This document shows positions 1 to 6,341 of a DNA stretch of 7,181 nt, piece after piece. How positions within the stretch are numbered: the first letter of the stretch is position 1; each line of letters begins with the position of its first letter. The notes under the pieces were generated by a model. It had not been told where the DNA came from. It saw only the letters and a program-made list of their open reading frames with translations, and did not search any database. Origin of the DNA: Oleidesulfovibrio sp964593925 (GTDB lineage Bacteria > Desulfobacterota > Desulfovibrionia > Desulfovibrionales > Desulfovibrionaceae). The position numbers were made by a program, and so were the translations under genes. The stretch is taken from positions 1 through 7,181 of the forward strand of contig CAZQKM010000054.1 in assembly GCA_964593925.1 (NCBI GenBank), given 5' to 3'.

Positions 1-950
1 GCCATACAGCCCCCTACGGTAACGATGCCTGTACTGCCGAAGCGTACGCGCATTGTCGTCGGCACTTTGGCAAGGATAGTCATATTTTTTTCGTGTTTGC
101 CGGTACTGCGGCCAATGTGCTTGCCTTACGGGGCATGTGTAAGCCATGCCAAGCCGTGATGTGTGCTGATATTGCGCATATCAATACGGATGAGTGCGGT
201 GCTCCAGAGGCCATGGGTGCCATGAAGCTGCTTGCGTTGGCTTCGCGTAATGGCAAGCTTGCCCCGGCAGACTTTGGACCGGCCTTGGCGTATATAGGTA
301 ATGGACACCATGCCCAACCTGGCGTGCTTTCCATTGCACAGACCACAGAGTATGGCACGGTGTACACTGTGGATGAGGTGCGGGCCCTGGCTGACATGGC
401 GCATGCCCACGACATGCTACTGCACATGGACGGAGCTCGTCTGGCCAATGCTGCGGCCTCTTTAGGCGTATCTTTGCGCGCACTTACTCGTGACGCGGGT
501 GTGGATGTACTGAGTTTTGGCGGGACAAAAAATGGTCTGGCTTTCGGGGACGCTGTGGTTGTACTGAATGAGAGCCTGGTGGAAGGGTATAAATATTTAC
601 ATAAGCAATATGGCCAACTGTATTCCAAGATGCGCTTTCTTGGTGCACAATTTTCTGCGTTACTCAAAGATGACCTGTGGCTGAGCAATGCAAGGCATGC
701 CAATGCCATGGCGCAACGCCTTGTTAAAGGTATCAGTGGGGCAGAAGGAGTGATAGTTACCCAAAACGTGCAGGCCAATGCCATATTTGCCCGTATGCCC
801 GAGCATGCAATCCACAGCCTGCAAAAAGAATTTTTGTTTAATCTTTGGGACCCATCTGTTGGTGAGGTGCGTTTAATGACGTCGTTTGCCACTACGCCAG
901 AGCAGGTGGATGCATTTGCCCAGGCCATTTTGAAGGCATGCCGCATATAA
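1..950 (+). CDS. ltaE: Low-specificity L-threonine aldolase, 5'-truncated by window edge
   Basis: This is a PLP-dependent aldolase of the threonine aldolase / beta-eliminating lyase family (fold type I). It is expected to split L-threonine or L-allo-threonine into glycine and acetaldehyde in the cytoplasm. The reading frame is already open at base 3, so the start lies outside the window. About 315 residues are visible against roughly 340 for the family, so perhaps 20-30 are missing. The visible protein begins with a PYGND motif and then shows FAGTAANVLAL, HINTDECGAPE, HMDGAR (the Asp that contacts the PLP pyridine nitrogen) and SFGGTKNG, whose Lys (about visible residue 176) should form the Schiff base. 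The GTG at 93 is not a plausible start because conserved sequence lies upstream of it. The gene ends TAA and converges on the deacetylase gene. The SFGGTKNG form resembles the Pseudomonas-type low-specificity enzymes more than E. coli LtaE, so the symbol is by family only. Confidence 0.9.
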   Translation, partial: HTAPYGNDACTAEAYAHCRRHFGKDSHIFFVFAGTAANVLALRGMCKPCQAVMCADIAHINTDECGAPEAMGAMKLLALASRNGKLAPADFGPALAYIGNGHHAQPGVLSIAQTTEYGTVYTVDEVRALADMAHAHDMLLHMDGARLANAAASLGVSLRALTRDAGVDVLSFGGTKNGLAFGDAVVVLNESLVEGYKYLHKQYGQLYSKMRFLGAQFSALLKDDLWLSNARHANAMAQRLVKGISGAEGVIVTQNVQANAIFARMPEHAIHSLQKEFLFNLWDPSVGEVRLMTSFATTPEQVDAFAQAILKACRI

Positions 951-970
951 TCATCGTGGGGCGCAGGTCT

Positions 971-1004
971 TGGGGCGTGTCGTGCCCCATCACAACCGGT
1001 TGTG
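971..1004. repeat. Hairpin and 14-bp perfect palindrome in the convergent spacer
   Basis: The 137-base spacer 951-1087 separates the converging ends of the aldolase and deacetylase genes. It contains a 6-bp inverted repeat (TGGGGC at 971-976, GCCCCA at 984-989, 7-base loop). This is followed directly by the perfect palindrome CACAACCGGTTGTG at 991-1004. A third weak stem pairs GTGTGT (1002-1007) with GCACAC (1011-1016). No T-tract follows any of these stems on either strand; the T6 at 1033-1038 lies too far away. A standard intrinsic terminator is therefore not supported. The palindrome could be a protein-binding site, part of a Rho-dependent end, or chance. Confidence 0.45.
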
Positions 1005-1087
1005 TGTACCGCACACCTTGGAGCAGGGCATATTTTTTAGGGGGTGCAGGACTTTTTTGGCAAGGTAGTGCCGTGCCTGTTCATGGG

Positions 1088-2191
1088 TTAGCGGTGGATT
1101 AGTGCATAGAGAGATGCGGCCAATGGCCGGGAGTAGACGCGTACCCGTGACAGCAGCCATGATGCGGACTTGTTTTTGGCTTTAAACCGATGCACCGCAT
1201 CAGAACGCATGGGAGGATTTGCCCCCCGGGTGGTTTCAAACAGTACGGTAAAGCCATATTGTCGGGCTAGGGCCAAAGCTTCAGGGCACGTTGCACCCCA
1301 GGGCCAGCAAAATGACTGCACCTGGTGCCCAAGTTCTTTTTCTAGCGTGGCCTTGCATGAGGCAATTTCCTGTTCCATACGTGCTATGCGCTGGGTATCT
1401 GTCTCAAATGCCCCCAGTTCATCTTCAGAAAGTGCAGCAACAGCACGTCGTAGTATGTCCATGTTTTGTGTTGATTGGGCAAAAGCCCATGCTTCTGCCT
1501 TATCTTGGGGTACAAGAGCACGTACCGTATCCAGCAAATGGGCAGAGGGCACAAATGCCCTGTGAGAAAAGGCTGCTCCTTGTGGAAAGGCGGGCATACC
1601 CCATGGCATGTCTCCTTCCACCGCATAAAATGTCCTGCCTCTGCTGCGTGGAAAGCTGAATGCCGCATAGTGCGATGCGTTGAAGACTAGTTTGTGCGCA
1701 GTGGAATGCGCTGCAACGGATATGATACCCGACGCTTCCATGGCACGGGCTTCATGCCAGCTGAAAAACATATCCTGCCGTTCTACAAGTTGTCCGGTGG
1801 TTTGCTGAAAGGGGGTATCCACGGGGGGCAGGGCTGTATGAGGCACGAGGCCGTTGGTGACATCTTCAATGGTGGGATAACATTCTGGCCGTTGGGCAAT
1901 TTTTGAGGTAACGGCAAAGATAACCCCTTTGTGCCCATATTTTTTTAGGATGGGCCAGGCATACACATAGTTGTCCAAGTAGCCATCATCAAAAGTGAAT
2001 AAAACGGATTTGCGGGGCAGCGGGGCGCCATGCAGCAGGTATGCCTCTGCTTCATCCAGGGCAATACCACGCCAACCCTTTTGGGCTAGCAGCCGACAGT
2101 GCTCTTCAAAAATATCAGGGTGTACTGCAATGGACCCTGAGCATTTGCTGATATAGTGGTACATAAGTACCGGTAAACTTGTTGTATGCAC
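1088..2191 (-). CDS. Polysaccharide deacetylase family protein (NodB homology domain)
   Basis: This is a predicted carbohydrate esterase family 4 type enzyme, expected to remove N- or O-acetyl groups from a polysaccharide using a divalent metal. The 367-residue protein starts with the strand VLMYHYIS (residues 8-15). It has the NodB motif TFDDG at 66-70 (catalytic base and metal-ligand Asp pair) and HSTAH at 162-166 (metal-ligand His pair). A C-terminal FCWPWG at 294-299 corresponds to the family's usual F-x-Y-P-Y-G active-site wall. Between HSTAH and the helix leading to FCWPWG lie about 100 extra residues (roughly 171-270), rich in aromatics early and helical later. No signal peptide or membrane segment is visible. 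The GTG at 2191 is the only reasonable start: an in-frame stop lies ten codons upstream, and the next ATG (codon 10) would remove the first strand. No good Shine-Dalgarno precedes either. The natural substrate is unknown; the gene stands alone and divergent from cbpA. Confidence 0.85.
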   Translation of the reverse strand: MHTTSLPVLMYHYISKCSGSIAVHPDIFEEHCRLLAQKGWRGIALDEAEAYLLHGAPLPRKSVLFTFDDGYLDNYVYAWPILKKYGHKGVIFAVTSKIAQRPECYPTIEDVTNGLVPHTALPPVDTPFQQTTGQLVERQDMFFSWHEARAMEASGIISVAAHSTAHKLVFNASHYAAFSFPRSRGRTFYAVEGDMPWGMPAFPQGAAFSHRAFVPSAHLLDTVRALVPQDKAEAWAFAQSTQNMDILRRAVAALSEDELGAFETDTQRIARMEQEIASCKATLEKELGHQVQSFCWPWGATCPEALALARQYGFTVLFETTRGANPPMRSDAVHRFKAKNKSASWLLSRVRVYSRPLAASLYALIHR

Positions 2192-2300
2192 GACTGCTTG
2201 ACTGTGGAATAATATGGCTTACTTCAAATAACGAAGCGGGACGCTCACGTTGAGCTCAATGTCCCGGATACTCATGCTGTCATAAGGAGAGCTATACGAG
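2192..2300. promoter_or_regulatory. Divergent promoter region between deacetylase gene and cbpA
   Basis: This 109-base spacer must hold the start signals for the leftward deacetylase gene and the rightward chaperone operon. The only -10-like element is the A+T stretch at 2209-2215. It reads TAATAT on the + strand and TATTAT on the - strand, and neither reading has a convincing -35 hexamer at normal spacing. TTGACT at 2198-2203 is only 6 bases from TAATAT and so cannot pair with it. I found no sigma-32 style CTTGAA...CCCCAT pair and no CIRCE element. The cbpA ribosome binding site AAGGAG lies at 2284-2289, 11 bases before ATG. The call as a regulatory region is by position; the exact promoters are unresolved. 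Confidence 0.4.
2237..2266 (+). promoter_or_regulatory. Hairpin-forming inverted repeat in the cbpA leader
   Basis: CGGGAC (2237-2242) and GTCCCG (2261-2266) form a perfect 6-bp stem. Directly inside, GCTC (2243-2246) pairs with GAGC (2252-2255) around a 5-base loop, leaving a one-sided bulge at 2256-2260. The 10-bp composite stem ends 17 bases before the AAGGAG ribosome binding site of cbpA. The same stretch also contains the perfect DNA palindrome TTGAGCTCAA (2250-2259). It could act as an RNA structure affecting translation, or as an operator. It does not match CIRCE. Function is inferred only from position and symmetry. Confidence 0.4.
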
Positions 2301-3245
2301 ATGGGCGTTGAATTCAAGGACTATTACAAGTTGCTGGGTGTGCAGCGTGATGCCCCTAAAGATGAGATTGCCAAAGCCTATAAAAAAATGGCCCGTAAAT
2401 ATCATCCTGATTTGAATCCGGATAACGCTGAGGCAGAAAAACGGTTTAAAGAGATCAGTGAAGCATACGAAGTTCTCAAAGACCCTGCCAAGCGCCAGCG
2501 CTATGATCAGCTTGGTCCCAACTGGCAGCATGGCCAAAACTTTCAAGGCGCACAGGGCTTTCATCATGCAGGCTTTGGGGGGGCTGGTGGCTTTAATGCG
2601 TCGGGCTTCAGCGACTTTTTTGACATGTTTTTTGGTGGTGCAGGTACAGGACACAGGCATGCATCGGGTTTTGGGGGTGATCCTTTTGGCAATTTTTCTT
2701 CCAGGCAGCGTAAAGGGCGTGATTTGGAAGCACAGCTTGTTCTGACACTGGAAGAGGCCTACAGGGGAGGTAAAAAATCCATAACAGTTCAGGGGGATGC
2801 CCCTGGAGGAACAAAGTGTCTGGAAGTGACAATTCCGCCCGGAATTAAGGATGGAGCAAAAATTCGTCTTTCTGGCCAAGGGGCTCCTGGTCTTGGAGGG
2901 GCACCCATGGGCGATTTGTACCTGCGGGTTGTGCTAAAGGAGCACCCGCTGTTTAAGGTGGATGGCGTCGATATCATGCTGGATGTGCCCTTGCGCCCCT
3001 GGGAGGCTGTTTTGGGTAGTAAAGTGCGTGTTGCCACCTTGGATGGTGAAGTGGAACTCACCATTGCACCAGGATCCAGCAGTGGTAAAAAATTGCGGTT
3101 GCGTGGCAAGGGGTTGGGGCCGGCGGCTTCACGTGGGGACCAGTATATACGGCTTCAGATCAGTGTTCCGGAACAGCTTTCAGACAAGGAACGTGTTTTA
3201 TGGGAGCAGCTGGCCGAGCTTTCTTCTGATGCCTCTGCTTTGTAA
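2301..3245 (+). CDS. cbpA: CbpA-type J-domain co-chaperone (DnaJ class II)
   Basis: This is a cytoplasmic Hsp40 that binds unfolded clients, hands them to DnaK and stimulates its ATPase. The 314 residues match the CbpA layout (E. coli CbpA is 306). The J-domain is at about 6-71 with HPD at 35-37, followed by a Gly/Phe-rich linker at about 83-132. Two beta-rich C-terminal client-binding domains follow (about 138-217 and 218-292), then a short C-terminal helix (about 294-308). The CxxCxGxG zinc-finger repeats of true DnaJ are absent, which places it in class II. The Gly/Phe linker also carries several His and one Met. ATG at 2301 is preceded by AAGGAG (2284-2289). The gene is first in an operon with cbpM (35-base gap) and clpB, so it probably serves DnaK-ClpB disaggregation, perhaps under heat or stationary-phase control. 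Confidence 0.93.
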   Translation: MGVEFKDYYKLLGVQRDAPKDEIAKAYKKMARKYHPDLNPDNAEAEKRFKEISEAYEVLKDPAKRQRYDQLGPNWQHGQNFQGAQGFHHAGFGGAGGFNASGFSDFFDMFFGGAGTGHRHASGFGGDPFGNFSSRQRKGRDLEAQLVLTLEEAYRGGKKSITVQGDAPGGTKCLEVTIPPGIKDGAKIRLSGQGAPGLGGAPMGDLYLRVVLKEHPLFKVDGVDIMLDVPLRPWEAVLGSKVRVATLDGEVELTIAPGSSSGKKLRLRGKGLGPAASRGDQYIRLQISVPEQLSDKERVLWEQLAELSSDASAL

Positions 3246-3280
3246 AGATCGGGCATGTTTTTTTACTAAAGAGGAATTGT

Positions 3281-3592
3281 ATGATCACACCAAAAAATTC
3301 TGCGGATGTCCCGGTTCGTTCAGAGTATATTGCCTGGACAGAATGTATCGAACTGGCAGGTATTTCGTCCGGCAGATTGAATGAGTTGGTTGCATACGGC
3401 TGGCTTGAGCCTTTGATCACTGCTGATGAGGAATACCTGTTTAGCAGAGGGGATGTCTATCGACTACGCAAGTTGCAACGGATTTGCGATGATTTTGAGT
3501 TACCCAGCGTTGGTGGGGTCATAATTGTTGATTTACTTGAGCGCATTGGCCGTTTGGAACGAAAAGTAAGAGCGCTTGAAAAGCAGCTTTAA
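3281..3592 (+). CDS. cbpM: Chaperone modulatory protein CbpM (MerR-like fold)
   Basis: This small protein is predicted to bind the J-domain of CbpA and inhibit its co-chaperone activity. Its 103 residues match the size of E. coli CbpM (101). It has a MerR-type helix-turn-helix at about 19-42 (TECIELAGISSGRLNELVAY) and a GWLEP turn at 40-44. A wing-like stretch ends in YLFSRGDVYRL (52-62), and a charged C-terminal helix spans about 80-103 (ERIGRLERKVRALEKQL), suited to dimerisation. The alternative is HspR, the related repressor encoded beside cbpA in Helicobacter. The NELVAYGWLEP wording and the short C-terminal helix fit CbpM better, since HspR-type proteins usually carry an R-x-Y-E-x-x-G-L signature here. 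A DNA-binding role is not excluded. The start is supported by AAAGAGGA (3268-3275), 5 bases before ATG. It lies between cbpA and clpB, 37 bases before clpB. Confidence 0.88.
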   Translation: MITPKNSADVPVRSEYIAWTECIELAGISSGRLNELVAYGWLEPLITADEEYLFSRGDVYRLRKLQRICDDFELPSVGGVIIVDLLERIGRLERKVRALEKQL

Positions 3593-3615
3593 TACGCCAC
3601 GCACGGGCTACTGCA

Positions 3616-3624
3616 GGGAGGGAG
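3616..3624 (+). promoter_or_regulatory. Ribosome binding site fixing the clpB start
   Basis: The purine run GGGAGGGAG ends 5 bases before the ATG at 3630. This favours that ATG over the in-frame one at 3576, which lies inside the end of cbpM and would add 18 residues unlike any ClpB N-terminus. Confidence 0.8.
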
Positions 3625-3629
3625 TTGCT

Positions 3630-6221
3630 ATGGATATCAAGAAATTTACTGAAAAGTCGCAACTGGCGTTGAGTAATTCTCAGAGCCTGGCTGTGCGCCT
3701 TGGGCATGCTGAAGTCGATGTGGAGCACCTTGCCCTGGAGCTGGTAACACAAGATCAGGGGCTTGTACCGCGTCTGCTCGAAAAGTTGGACATACAGCCA
3801 AAGGATTTTGTCCGGGCTCTGGAAGATGAGTTGGATAAAAAGGGCCCCAGACATTCGTCTGGAGCTTCTTCTGATCAGGTCTATATTACCCGGCGTTTGA
3901 ATAAGTTGTTGCTTGAGGCGCAGGATTTTGCCAAGCACATGCAGGATGAATACGTCAGTGTGGAGCATTTGTTTTGTGTTATGGCGCAAGAGTCTCAGGC
4001 CACTGGCGTGGGCAGGGTATTTAACCGGTTTGCTTTAAATCGGGAAAAGTTGCTTGATGTACTCAACAAGGTGCGCGGCGCGCAGCGGGTGACAAACTCT
4101 AACCCCGAAGACACATACGAGGCGCTCACGCGATATGGCCGAGACCTTGTGGAAGAAGCGCGCAAAGGCAAGCTTGACCCGGTTATCGGGCGTGATGCTG
4201 AAATTCGCCGTACAGTACGTATTCTTTCTCGACGGACAAAGAATAATCCTGTGCTTATCGGAGAGGCCGGTGTGGGAAAAACAGCCATTGTAGAAGGGCT
4301 GGCTCATCGGATTCTCAGTAATGATGTTCCTGAAAGCTTACGCGACAAGGGGCTTTTTTCTCTTGATATGGGGGCACTTATTGCAGGAGCAAAGTATCGA
4401 GGTGAGTTTGAAGAACGTTTGAAGGCGGTGCTGAAAGAGGTGGAAGAGGCACAGGGCCGCATCATCATGTTTATTGACGAGTTACACACCATTGTGGGGG
4501 CAGGCAAGAGCGAGGGGGCCATGGATGCGGGTAACTTGCTCAAACCTATGCTGGCTCGCGGTGAGCTGCACTGTATTGGTGCGACAACGCTGGATGAATA
4601 CCGTAAGTATATTGAAAAAGACCCGGCACTTGAGCGGCGATTCCAACCGCTTGTGGTGGAAGAGCCTACTCCAGAAGACGCCATTTCCATTTTGCGTGGA
4701 TTGAAAGAACGCTTTGAGGTCCACCACGGGGTGCGTATAAGTGATTCTGCGCTGGTAGAGGCAGTACTGCTTTCTAGCAGGTACATAAGCGACAGACAGT
4801 TACCTGATAAGGCCATTGACCTCATGGACGAAGCTGCGGCGATGATTCGTACAGAAATAGACTCTTTGCCGGCAGAGTTGGATGAGGCAAACCGCAAGAT
4901 TATGCAGCTTGAAATCGAGCGGGAAGCTTTGCGTAAGGAAACGGATACCGCTTCCATTGAACGACTGCAGAAATTGGAAAATGAGCTTGCGGAATTGCGT
5001 AGTGTGCAGGCCACGCTGACAACCCGTTGGGAGCGGGAAAAAAGTTCCATTGACGGGGTACGCAACCTGAAAGAAGAGATAGAGCGTACTCGCCGGCTGA
5101 TAGAGGAGGCGGAAAGAAATTATGACCTTAACCGTGCGGCGGAGTTAAAGTATTCAGTATTGCTGGATCTGGAAAAACGCCTGGCAGAGGCGGAAGGGGT
5201 ATCGGATGCCGAACCGCGTTTGCTCAAGGAGGAAGTGGGTCCTGACGATGTAGCTGAAATCGTTGCCCGGTGGACCGGCATTCCTGTATCAAGGCTTATG
5301 GAATCCGAGCGAGAAAAGTTGTTGAAGCTTGCTGAGGTGCTGCACGAGAGGGTTGTGGGGCAGGATACTGCTGTGGATGCTGTTTCAGAGGCCGTACTTC
5401 GCTCACGTGCGGGGCTTGCTGACCCGGCACGCCCCATTGGGTCATTTATTTTTCTTGGGCCTACAGGGGTGGGCAAGACCGAACTGTGCAAGGCCTTGGC
5501 ACAGTCATTGTTTGATGCAGAAGAAAACATCATACGCCTGGATATGAGCGAGTATATGGAAAAACATACTGTGGCCCGGCTGATCGGCGCTCCTCCCGGC
5601 TATGTGGGGTATGACGATGGCGGTCAGCTGACAGAAGCTGTTCGGCGCAAGCCATATAGTGTGGTACTTTTTGACGAGATCGAAAAAGCCCACCCCGACG
5701 TATTCAACGTACTACTGCAACTGTTGGATGATGGCAGACTGACAGATAGCCATGGGCGTACCGTAGATTTTAAAAATACCATTATCATCATGACTTCGAA
5801 TATCGGTGCACCTTTGATGCTCGAAGGTATTTCCGCAGATGGGCAGTTTATGTCCGGTGTAGAGCAGGGGGTCATGGAAGAGCTGCGTGGCTGCTTTAAG
5901 CCCGAATTTCTTAACCGGGTAGATGAGGTCGTGCTGTTCAAGCCGCTTATGGCAGAACAGATGTTGCGCATTATAGATCTTGCACTTCAGCGTTTACAAA
6001 GCCGTCTTGAGGGGCGTAAAATTCATATAGAGCTGACAGAGCGTGCCAGGCACTTTATTGCAGAGTCTGCATATGACCCTGTGTATGGCGCACGCCCTTT
6101 GAATAGGTATCTGCAGCAGCGCCTGGAAACCCCATTGGCGCGTAAGATCATCGCGGGAGAGCTGGGTGATGGGCAGCGCGTTCATGTGGATAGTAACGAA
6201 GAGGGATTGCTGTTTACATAG
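3630..6221 (+). CDS. clpB: ATP-dependent disaggregase ClpB (Hsp104 family)
   Basis: This hexameric AAA+ machine threads aggregated proteins through its central pore and, with DnaK and a J-protein, returns them for refolding in the cytoplasm. Its 863 residues compare with 857 in E. coli. Order: Clp N-domain (about 1-145); AAA-1 with Walker A GEAGVGKT (211-218), pore tyrosine in KYRG (Tyr256) and Walker B FIDEL with D283/E284; coiled-coil middle domain (about 405-525), which marks ClpB rather than ClpA or ClpC and docks DnaK; AAA-2 with Walker A GPTGVGKT (610-617), pore loop GYVG (657-660), Walker B FDEIEKAH with D682/E683, sensor-1 Asn724, FLNR arginine finger (763) and sensor-2 GAR (820-822). 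All catalytic residues are present. It lacks the IGF/L loop used by ClpP partners, as expected. The chosen ATG gives the normal MDIKKFTEKSQ start. It is third in the cbpA-cbpM-clpB operon; no terminator is visible after it. Confidence 0.97.
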   Translation: MDIKKFTEKSQLALSNSQSLAVRLGHAEVDVEHLALELVTQDQGLVPRLLEKLDIQPKDFVRALEDELDKKGPRHSSGASSDQVYITRRLNKLLLEAQDFAKHMQDEYVSVEHLFCVMAQESQATGVGRVFNRFALNREKLLDVLNKVRGAQRVTNSNPEDTYEALTRYGRDLVEEARKGKLDPVIGRDAEIRRTVRILSRRTKNNPVLIGEAGVGKTAIVEGLAHRILSNDVPESLRDKGLFSLDMGALIAGAKYRGEFEERLKAVLKEVEEAQGRIIMFIDELHTIVGAGKSEGAMDAGNLLKPMLARGELHCIGATTLDEYRKYIEKDPALERRFQPLVVEEPTPEDAISILRGLKERFEVHHGVRISDSALVEAVLLSSRYISDRQLPDKAIDLMDEAAAMIRTEIDSLPAELDEANRKIMQLEIEREALRKETDTASIERLQKLENELAELRSVQATLTTRWEREKSSIDGVRNLKEEIERTRRLIEEAERNYDLNRAAELKYSVLLDLEKRLAEAEGVSDAEPRLLKEEVGPDDVAEIVARWTGIPVSRLMESEREKLLKLAEVLHERVVGQDTAVDAVSEAVLRSRAGLADPARPIGSFIFLGPTGVGKTELCKALAQSLFDAEENIIRLDMSEYMEKHTVARLIGAPPGYVGYDDGGQLTEAVRRKPYSVVLFDEIEKAHPDVFNVLLQLLDDGRLTDSHGRTVDFKNTIIIMTSNIGAPLMLEGISADGQFMSGVEQGVMEELRGCFKPEFLNRVDEVVLFKPLMAEQMLRIIDLALQRLQSRLEGRKIHIELTERARHFIAESAYDPVYGARPLNRYLQQRLETPLARKIIAGELGDGQRVHVDSNEEGLLFT

Positions 6222-6264
6222 CACCGCGAAACTGGAGCAGGGTATATAGATTAGTCTTGCTGTG

Positions 6265-6293
6265 TTGCGTCTTGCAGTGTGCCTTGCTATACA
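6265..6293 (+). promoter_or_regulatory. Possible sigma-70 promoter for the cyclophilin gene
   Basis: TTGCGT (6265-6270) and TATACA (6288-6293) are separated by exactly 17 bases and each matches the sigma-70 consensus at four of six positions or better. TACAAT (6290-6295) overlaps as an alternative -10. A transcript would begin near 6300, about 40 bases before the gene's ATG. The 120-base gap after clpB, longer than the other gaps in the cluster, makes a separate promoter plausible. Read-through from clpB remains possible because no terminator lies between them. Confidence 0.4.
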
Positions 6294-6341
6294 ATCTGGA
6301 TTGAGGTTTTGGAACATAAAATTTTTCAAACAGGTGATGGT

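Noticed and set aside
80..946. Long open frame of 288 codons on the - strand opposite the aldolase gene
   Set aside because: Its translation is low in complexity, rich in Ser/Ala/Pro and shows no family motif. It lies wholly antisense to a gene with clear catalytic motifs, so it is a shadow frame.
983..1038. Terminator made of TGCCC (983-987) pairing with GGGCA (1026-1030) before the T6 at 1033-1038
   Set aside because: The stem is only 5 bp with a 38-base intervening loop that has competing local hairpins. It is too weak to call.
2198..2215. TTGACT and TAATAT read as a -35/-10 promoter pair
   Set aside because: The spacer is only 6 bases, far below the 16-18 required.
3576..3629. In-frame upstream ATG at 3576 as the clpB start, overlapping the end of cbpM
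   Set aside because: The added 18 residues do not resemble a ClpB N-terminus. The ATG at 3630 has a strong ribosome binding site and gives the usual MDIKKFTEKSQ opening.
4071..4073. Internal GTG at ClpB codon 148, close to the known internal start of E. coli ClpB (codon 149)
   Set aside because: No Shine-Dalgarno sequence is visible at suitable spacing before it, so a short ClpB form cannot be supported from the sequence.
4304..5065. 253-codon open frame on the - strand inside clpB
   Set aside because: It is Ser/Arg-rich with no domain signature and lies antisense to highly conserved ClpB codons. It is explained by codon bias.
6279..6341. Upstream in-frame ATG at 6279 as the cyclophilin start
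   Set aside because: It would put 21 polar residues ahead of the signal peptide and overlap the likely promoter. The ATG at 6342 has a matching ribosome binding site.
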